Shown here piece after piece: positions 60,145-64,000 of a stretch of 64,000 nt of DNA. Under the pieces are notes generated by a model that was not told where the DNA came from, made no database searches, and saw only the letters and a list, made by a program, of their open reading frames with translations. Every line of letters starts with the position of its first letter. The stretch's first letter is position 1. The translations under genes were made by a program, and so were the position numbers. The stretch comes from Bacteroidia bacterium (lineage in GTDB: Bacteria; Bacteroidota; Bacteroidia; NS11-12g; UBA955), in the NCBI GenBank assembly GCA_023228875.1, contig JALOAG010000003.1:217700-281699 (forward strand), read 5' to 3'.

Positions 60145-60152
60145 TACTTTTG
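60145..60152 (+). promoter_or_regulatory. -7 box (TACTTTTG) for selU-selD
   Basis: TACTTTTG, exact TAnnTTTG, followed by CATGC. It ends 15 bases before the ATG at 60168 and overlaps an earlier in-frame TTG, which argues against that start. No -33 TTG at 17-23 bases; one at 12 bases. The rest of the 139-base gap to the kinase gene shows nothing else. Confidence 0.5.
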
Positions 60153-60167
60153 CATGCCCATAAGCGA

Positions 60168-61202
60168 ATGATAAAGCGAATAGATATCGGTGATTTGTTT
60201 AAATTAAACCAAGATGTTGTAATCATTGATGTTCGAACGCCAAGCGAATATTCGCATGCTCATATTGTGAATTCTATCAATCTGCCAATTTTTACAGATG
60301 AAGAGCGTGTTCAAATTGGCACAACATACAAACGTAAAGGAAGAGAAGAAGCTATATTGCTGGGCTTTGATTTGACAGGTAAAAAATGGAGGGCTTTTAT
60401 TGAAAATGCTCTGCAAATAGCTCCTGATAAAAAGGTTCTAATTCATTGCTGGAGAGGAGGAATGCGTAGTGGCGCAATGGCTTGGATTCTTGATTTCTAT
60501 GGTTTTGAAGTTTTAGTGCTCAACGGAGGGTATAAGCAATATAGAAATTGGGTATTGAAGCAATTTGCAAAGGACTATCCGTTCTGTGTTCTGGGTGGAA
60601 TGACAGGTTCTCACAAGACTGAAATTTTAAAAGAATTGGCAGTAAAAGGAGAGCAGGTTATTGATTTAGAAGATTTAGCTCAACATTTGGGTTCTGCTTA
60701 TGGTTCATTAAATAAGTTGATTCAGCCTTCTCAAGAACAATTTGAGAATATGTTGGCGCAGCAATTGTCGAACGTCAATATTCACAAAAGAATTTGGATA
60801 GAAAATGAAAGTTCTCTTATTGGGAAAATTTCTATTCCCCCAGATATTCTCAAACAAATCAAATCTGCACGTTTGGTTGAATTAAGGATTGACAAAGAGC
60901 AACGGGTGAAATTCTTAACCGAAGAGTATGGGATGTTAGATAAGAATTTTTTGATAGAATCCACTCAAAAAATTCAGAAGAGATTTGGACCTGAGCAAAC
61001 TAAGGACGCAATCAATGCGATTCAAGAAAATAGAATAGAGGATTTTATTAGGATTGTATTGATTTATTATGATAAGACTTATACAAATGGAATATTAAAC
61101 AGAGATGCGACAAATTGTTTTCCATTATCAATAGAGTTTGACAATGTGCAAAATACTGCTCAACAAGTGATAGCATTTGCAAATAATAATAATTTAACAT
61201 AA
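60168..61202 (+). CDS. selU: tRNA 2-selenouridine synthase
   Basis: A 344-residue enzyme (also called mnmH/ybbB) that replaces sulfur of 2-thiouridine at the wobble base of Lys, Glu and Gln tRNAs with selenium from selenophosphate, via a geranylated intermediate. An N-terminal rhodanese domain has the catalytic Cys94 in IHCWRGGMRSGAM. The C-terminal part is a P-loop domain. Its Walker A reads GGMTGSHKT (residues 143-151): the Gly normally just before the catalytic Lys is His149. The start ATG at 60168 is chosen because upstream codons overlap the promoter box. selD follows after 14 bases, so selenophosphate supply and use are in one operon. No selA or selB is in the window. Confidence 0.93.
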   Translation: MIKRIDIGDLFKLNQDVVIIDVRTPSEYSHAHIVNSINLPIFTDEERVQIGTTYKRKGREEAILLGFDLTGKKWRAFIENALQIAPDKKVLIHCWRGGMRSGAMAWILDFYGFEVLVLNGGYKQYRNWVLKQFAKDYPFCVLGGMTGSHKTEILKELAVKGEQVIDLEDLAQHLGSAYGSLNKLIQPSQEQFENMLAQQLSNVNIHKRIWIENESSLIGKISIPPDILKQIKSARLVELRIDKEQRVKFLTEEYGMLDKNFLIESTQKIQKRFGPEQTKDAINAIQENRIEDFIRIVLIYYDKTYTNGILNRDATNCFPLSIEFDNVQNTAQQVIAFANNNNLT

Positions 61203-61216
61203 GTGATGAACCGATT

Positions 61217-62251
61217 ATGGGTGAAAATACAATCAAATTAACTCAATATTCTCATGGCGCAGGTTGCGGTTGTAAGATCAGTCCAACCATTTTGGATAAA
61301 ATATTACATACTTCTGCAAAACAAATTGATTCTCGTTTATTAGTAGGAAACAAAGAACGTGATGATGCGGCAGTAATAGATATGGGTGATGGAAATGCGC
61401 TGATTTCAACTACAGATTTCTTTATGCCTATTGTTGACGATGCGTATGATTTTGGGAGGGTTGCTGCTACAAACGCGATTAGTGATGTTTATGCCATGGG
61501 AGGCAAGCCGCTGGTTGCAATTGCAATTTTAGGTTGGCCCATAGATAAACTTGCACCGGAAGTCGCACAAGAAGTTTTAGAAGGTGCCCGCAGTATTTGC
61601 AGCCAAGCAGGAATTAGCATTGCAGGGGGGCATAGTATAGATAGCCCTGAGCCAATCTTTGGATTGGCTGTGAATGGTTTGGTGGAGAAACGATTTTTAA
61701 AAAAAAATTCAACGGCAACAGAAGGCTCACTTATTTTTCTTACTAAACCTTTGGGCATTGGTATTTTGTCAACTGCTCAAAAAAGAGGTGTGCTGTTACC
61801 TCAAGATGAAGAACTGATGTTGAAGTATATGACAACTTTAAATGAGTCGGGAGTTTCATTTGGTCGCATTGAGGGGGTGAAGGCGATGACTGATGTTACA
61901 GGTTTTGGTTTGTTGGGACATTTGTCTGAAATGTGTGAAGGGAGCAATTTGTCAGCTGTGTTAGAGTTTGATAAGATACCGGTTATCCCATCTATTTATC
62001 AGTATTTAGAAACGGGATGTGTACCTGGTGGCACTAATAGGAATTTCAAGAGTTATGGACATAAGGTTTCAGAGTTGAATGATTTGCAGAGAAATATATT
62101 GTCAGATCCTCAAACCAGTGGTGGGTTGTTAGTTGCTGTGGAGGAGAGTGCAAGTGACAAATTCTTTCAACTGTTAATTAATGCAGGGATTGCACCTGTT
62201 GCCATTGGGCGTTTTGTAAAAAAGATGGATAAATTGATTGACGTTCTCTAA
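61217..62251 (+). CDS. selD: Selenophosphate synthetase (Cys form)
   Basis: A 344-residue ATP-dependent enzyme making selenophosphate from selenide. It is of the cysteine type: Cys17 and Lys20 in YSHGAGCGCKIS are at the active site, with no in-frame UGA. KERDDAAVID, TTDFFMPIVDD, and NAISDVYAMGGKPLVA are SelD ATP/metal motifs; GGHSIDSPEPIFGLAV and TDVTGFGLLGHL follow. It is full length. A run of nine A after TTTTT at about 61694-61707 is a possible slippage site. It serves SelU next to it and perhaps other selenium uses elsewhere. Confidence 0.96.
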   Translation: MGENTIKLTQYSHGAGCGCKISPTILDKILHTSAKQIDSRLLVGNKERDDAAVIDMGDGNALISTTDFFMPIVDDAYDFGRVAATNAISDVYAMGGKPLVAIAILGWPIDKLAPEVAQEVLEGARSICSQAGISIAGGHSIDSPEPIFGLAVNGLVEKRFLKKNSTATEGSLIFLTKPLGIGILSTAQKRGVLLPQDEELMLKYMTTLNESGVSFGRIEGVKAMTDVTGFGLLGHLSEMCEGSNLSAVLEFDKIPVIPSIYQYLETGCVPGGTNRNFKSYGHKVSELNDLQRNILSDPQTSGGLLVAVEESASDKFFQLLINAGIAPVAIGRFVKKMDKLIDVL

Positions 62252-62260
62252 ATTTATTAT

Positions 62261-62279
62261 GAATGATTAAAAATCATTC
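62261..62279. terminator. Hairpin between convergent selD and the small acidic gene
   Basis: GAATGATT-AAA-AATCATTC, a perfect 8-bp stem with 3-base loop, overlapping the stop codon of the convergent gene and 9 bases after selD. Confidence 0.5.
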
Positions 62280-62626
62280 AATTCATTTGCTATAGAACGT
62301 AGCTCGTCACGATTGTACTTATTGTCAGACTTTTCTAACATAGAAAGGAGTGTAGAGAAATGCTCTTCAGCAGTATATTCTTCATCCTCTAGGGGGTTGC
62401 CATCTTCGTCTTCTTCGGGTTTAATTACAGGATATTCCCATGCACCATTGTTTTCCAAATGCTCATAAGCCATACGAATACAGCGGATAACTACAGGGTC
62501 GTTTTCTAATTTTGCAAGTTCTCTCAGTTCTTGTAATTGTGGTATAAGAGATTCTGCGTCAATACCGCCTTTTGTTACTTCTGAGGTGATTTTTTGGATT
62601 AGTTTATTTGCCTTAGGACTATTCAT
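62267..62626 (-). CDS. Small acidic hypothetical protein
   Basis: A 119-residue cytoplasmic protein with no recognised domain. The first 80 residues are helical (LIQKITSEVTKGGIDAESLIPQL, VVIRCIRMAYEHLENNG); the rest is very acidic (KPEEDEDGNPLEDEEYTAEEHF). There is no signal peptide or membrane segment. It has a promoter box and stands alone between selD and the heme A synthase gene. The length, composition and helical content suggest a protein-binding adaptor, but that is a guess. Confidence 0.7.
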   Translation of the reverse strand: MNSPKANKLIQKITSEVTKGGIDAESLIPQLQELRELAKLENDPVVIRCIRMAYEHLENNGAWEYPVIKPEEDEDGNPLEDEEYTAEEHFSTLLSMLEKSDNKYNRDELRSIANELNDF

Positions 62627-62644
62627 GGTACTTTATTGAGGTTG

Positions 62645-62652
62645 CAAAAATA
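62645..62652 (-). promoter_or_regulatory. -7 box (TATTTTTG) for the small acidic protein
   Basis: Minus-strand TATTTTTG, exact TAnnTTTG, followed by C, 18 bases before the ATG at 62626. No spaced -33 TTG. Confidence 0.45.
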
Positions 62653-62697
62653 AGGATATAAGTTATAAATAGAAATTCTATTTTTTACGCAAAAAGG

Positions 62698-63768
62698 TTA
62701 CATGTTGCTTTGCTTATGAGTCTGTGTATGGTACATGTGATATACCTGAAATAACATTGCTGCAAAAATGAGAAACGCCATTGCTTGATGCGTTACACCC
62801 AGCCATACCGGTACAACAAATAGTAGAGTGAAAATCCCGAGTAGAACTTGTATCAAAATGAATAACATTACAATATTGGTAGATTGAATTTGAACTGAAT
62901 TAAGATTCCAAGTTGGGTTTTTGCGTTTTAACCAAATGTATAAAACGAGTGCCAGTAAAATCAAAGCAACTGTTCTGTGAATAAATTGTACACTGAGTGG
63001 GTTATCTATCAGACTTATTAATCCATTGTTCGCCAATACTTCTCCTACATCAGGAGCAATCCACTTATCTCCCATCATGGGCCAAGTGTTGTACATAAAT
63101 CCGGCATGAGTGCCCGCGACAAATGCACCATAGATAATTTGAATTATCAATATTAAAAAAGTAGTAAGACTCAATGTTTTGATAGATTTAGATACGTGGT
63201 TGTTAATGGGGGTTGCTTTTGCTTTGAGACCTAATATCACCCAGTATATATATCCAAAAGTGATAAAGGCATTGGTTAGATGTATAGCAAGTCTGTAATG
63301 GCTCACGTGTGTATTATTCACTAAGCCGCTTTTTACCATATACCAACCAAGAAATCCCTGCCACGCACCTAACGCAAGAATAAAAAGTAGTTTTGGTAAT
63401 AGGGTACGGCTAATTTGTTTTTTATATAGGAAAAATAGAAAGGGAATAATGAATGCAAATCCCATCAATCTGCCAATTAGTCTATGTAAATATTCCCACC
63501 AGTAAATGTTTTTAAAGTCTGATAAGGTAAAATCTGCATTTAATAGTTTAAACTGTGGAATCTGTTGGTATTTAACGAATTCTTCCTGCCACTTTGCTTC
63601 GTTCATTGGAGGTAACGTGCCTGTAACCACATTCCATTCCGTAATAGATAATCCTGAACCTGTTAGACGTGTAATGCCGCCTATTATAACCATTGTAAAA
63701 ACTAAAAAACATCCACTATATAGCCAGAGAATTAAGGGACGATTGTTGTTTAATGTTGAATTACTCAT
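62698..63768 (-). CDS. ctaA: Heme A synthase (COX15/CtaA)
   Basis: A 356-residue integral membrane enzyme that oxidises the C8 methyl of heme O to make heme A for cytochrome c oxidase. Eight hydrophobic helices are visible. Heme-binding His residues occur in the expected places: WEYLHRLIGR, NTHVSHYRLAIHL, FIHRTVALIL and VTHQAMAFLI. IGGITRLTGSGLSITEWNVVTGTLPP is the COX15 opening signature. The ATG at 63768 (MSNSTLNNN) is chosen; a longer start would fall in the promoter box. The presence of heme A synthesis predicts an aa3-type oxidase and aerobic respiration. Confidence 0.95.
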   Translation of the reverse strand: MSNSTLNNNRPLILWLYSGCFLVFTMVIIGGITRLTGSGLSITEWNVVTGTLPPMNEAKWQEEFVKYQQIPQFKLLNADFTLSDFKNIYWWEYLHRLIGRLMGFAFIIPFLFFLYKKQISRTLLPKLLFILALGAWQGFLGWYMVKSGLVNNTHVSHYRLAIHLTNAFITFGYIYWVILGLKAKATPINNHVSKSIKTLSLTTFLILIIQIIYGAFVAGTHAGFMYNTWPMMGDKWIAPDVGEVLANNGLISLIDNPLSVQFIHRTVALILLALVLYIWLKRKNPTWNLNSVQIQSTNIVMLFILIQVLLGIFTLLFVVPVWLGVTHQAMAFLIFAAMLFQVYHMYHTQTHKQSNM

Positions 63769-63792
63769 TATTAGATTGTAAGAATCAGGGCT

Positions 63793-63800
63793 CAAATATA
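63793..63800 (-). promoter_or_regulatory. -7 box (TATATTTG) for the heme A synthase gene
   Basis: Minus-strand TATATTTG, exact TAnnTTTG, 24 bases before the ATG at 63768. No spaced -33 TTG. Confidence 0.5.
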
Positions 63801-63851
63801 CAAGAATTGGACATGCTGAATGGGAAGTTTTGTTCCTGTTTATCTATACTT

Positions 63852-64000
63852 TTAGCGCAATAAGGATAAGGTGCCCTTGTATTCATAATCCTTGCCGTCA
63901 AAGCCTGTAACCTTTACTTTGTAGGTATAAACATCTTGTTTGCAATCCACGCCATTAAATGTTCCGTCCCAGCCTTCTTCGAGGTTATTAGACTCATAGA
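63852..64000 (-). CDS. T9SS type B sorting domain (gliding motility-associated C-terminus), partial
   Basis: The last codons of a minus-strand gene running into the window from the right. The translation ends EEGWDGTFNGVDC, then YTYKVKVTGFDGKDYEYKG and TLSLLR before the stop. WDGTFNG...YTYKV...GxxxLLR is the hallmark of the gliding-motility-associated C-terminal domain (TIGR04131), a T9SS type B export signal. The cargo itself lies outside the window. Only about 49 residues are visible, so the call concerns the tail alone. Confidence 0.85.
   Translation of the reverse strand, partial: YESNNLEEGWDGTFNGVDCKQDVYTYKVKVTGFDGKDYEYKGTLSLLR

Noticed and set aside
63780..63851. Possible small gene between heme A synthase and the T9SS tail
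   Set aside because: Only a promoter box is seen; no open frame with a credible start.

Overview
The window is a 64 kb piece of an AT-rich Bacteroidota chromosome. The assignment rests on several lineage markers: a gliding-motility lipoprotein (GldB), proteins with type IX secretion (T9SS) type A and type B C-terminal sorting domains, an LpxC-FabZ fusion, the Bacteroidota-type GlmU-like nucleotidyltransferase, an S46 dipeptidyl-peptidase, and promoter boxes of the form TAnnTTTG. I cannot place it below phylum. It reads as core chromosome: no rRNA, tRNA, insertion sequence, integrase, prophage or CRISPR array was seen, and no gene-free stretch exceeds about 210 bases.

Layout. 1-5.5 kb: truncated RelA/SpoT enzyme, metallo-beta-lactamase-fold hydrolase, gldB, an outer-membrane barrel protein and nadE. 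5.5-11.7 kb: minus-strand surface-polysaccharide operon (ABC exporter wzm-wzt, two large glycosyltransferases, a lipoprotein). 11.8-15.2 kb: SirB1-like protein and topA. 15.3-19.5 kb: two tandem secreted M43 metalloproteases with T9SS tails. 19.5-27.9 kb: dicarboxylate symporter, then a plus-strand set with a double-parvulin foldase, nhaD, a parvulin-less foldase-like lipoprotein, a SurA-like chaperone and a MoxR ATPase. 27.9-30.4 kb: menorin/GDPD-like protein and an EptA-like phosphoethanolamine transferase. 30.6-34.5 kb: lipid A operon lpxD, lpxC-fabZ, lpxA and an orphan ABC ATPase. 34.5-38.2 kb: FG-GAP/VCBS T9SS protein and murF. 38.2-46.1 kb: SpoU methyltransferase, TamL/BamA-type outer-membrane protein, accA, S46 peptidase and an OmpA protein with calcium-type repeats. 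46.2-50 kb: degenerate Rieske-like lipoprotein, 3-hydroxyacyl-CoA dehydrogenase, gmd and a GlmU-like enzyme. 50-56 kb: tpiA, a 1492-residue exported protein of unknown function, and plsY. 56-60 kb: a secreted unknown protein and a TPR histidine kinase/NarL-type regulator pair. 60-62.3 kb: selU-selD. 62.3-64 kb: a small acidic protein, heme A synthase, and the C-terminus of a T9SS type B cargo cut by the window edge.

Function. Much of the window concerns building the Gram-negative envelope: lipid A synthesis and probable head-group modification, peptidoglycan precursor ligation, polysaccharide export, periplasmic folding and outer-membrane assembly, and secretion of T9SS cargo. selU-selD encodes selenophosphate supply and tRNA 2-selenouridine synthesis.

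Hunt. I found no obviously new defence or mobile system. The observations most worth a second look are: a glycosyltransferase with a metal-site-degenerate first GT2 domain beside an intact second one; a Rieske-fold lipoprotein that lost its histidine ligands; a Walker A Gly-to-His change in SelU; a set of promoters whose -7 box sits 7-8 bases from the start codon, suggesting leaderless mRNAs; the abutting trmH/tamL start codons; and the 1492-residue exported orphan. Motif positions inside genes and promoter boxes were counted by eye and may be off by a base.
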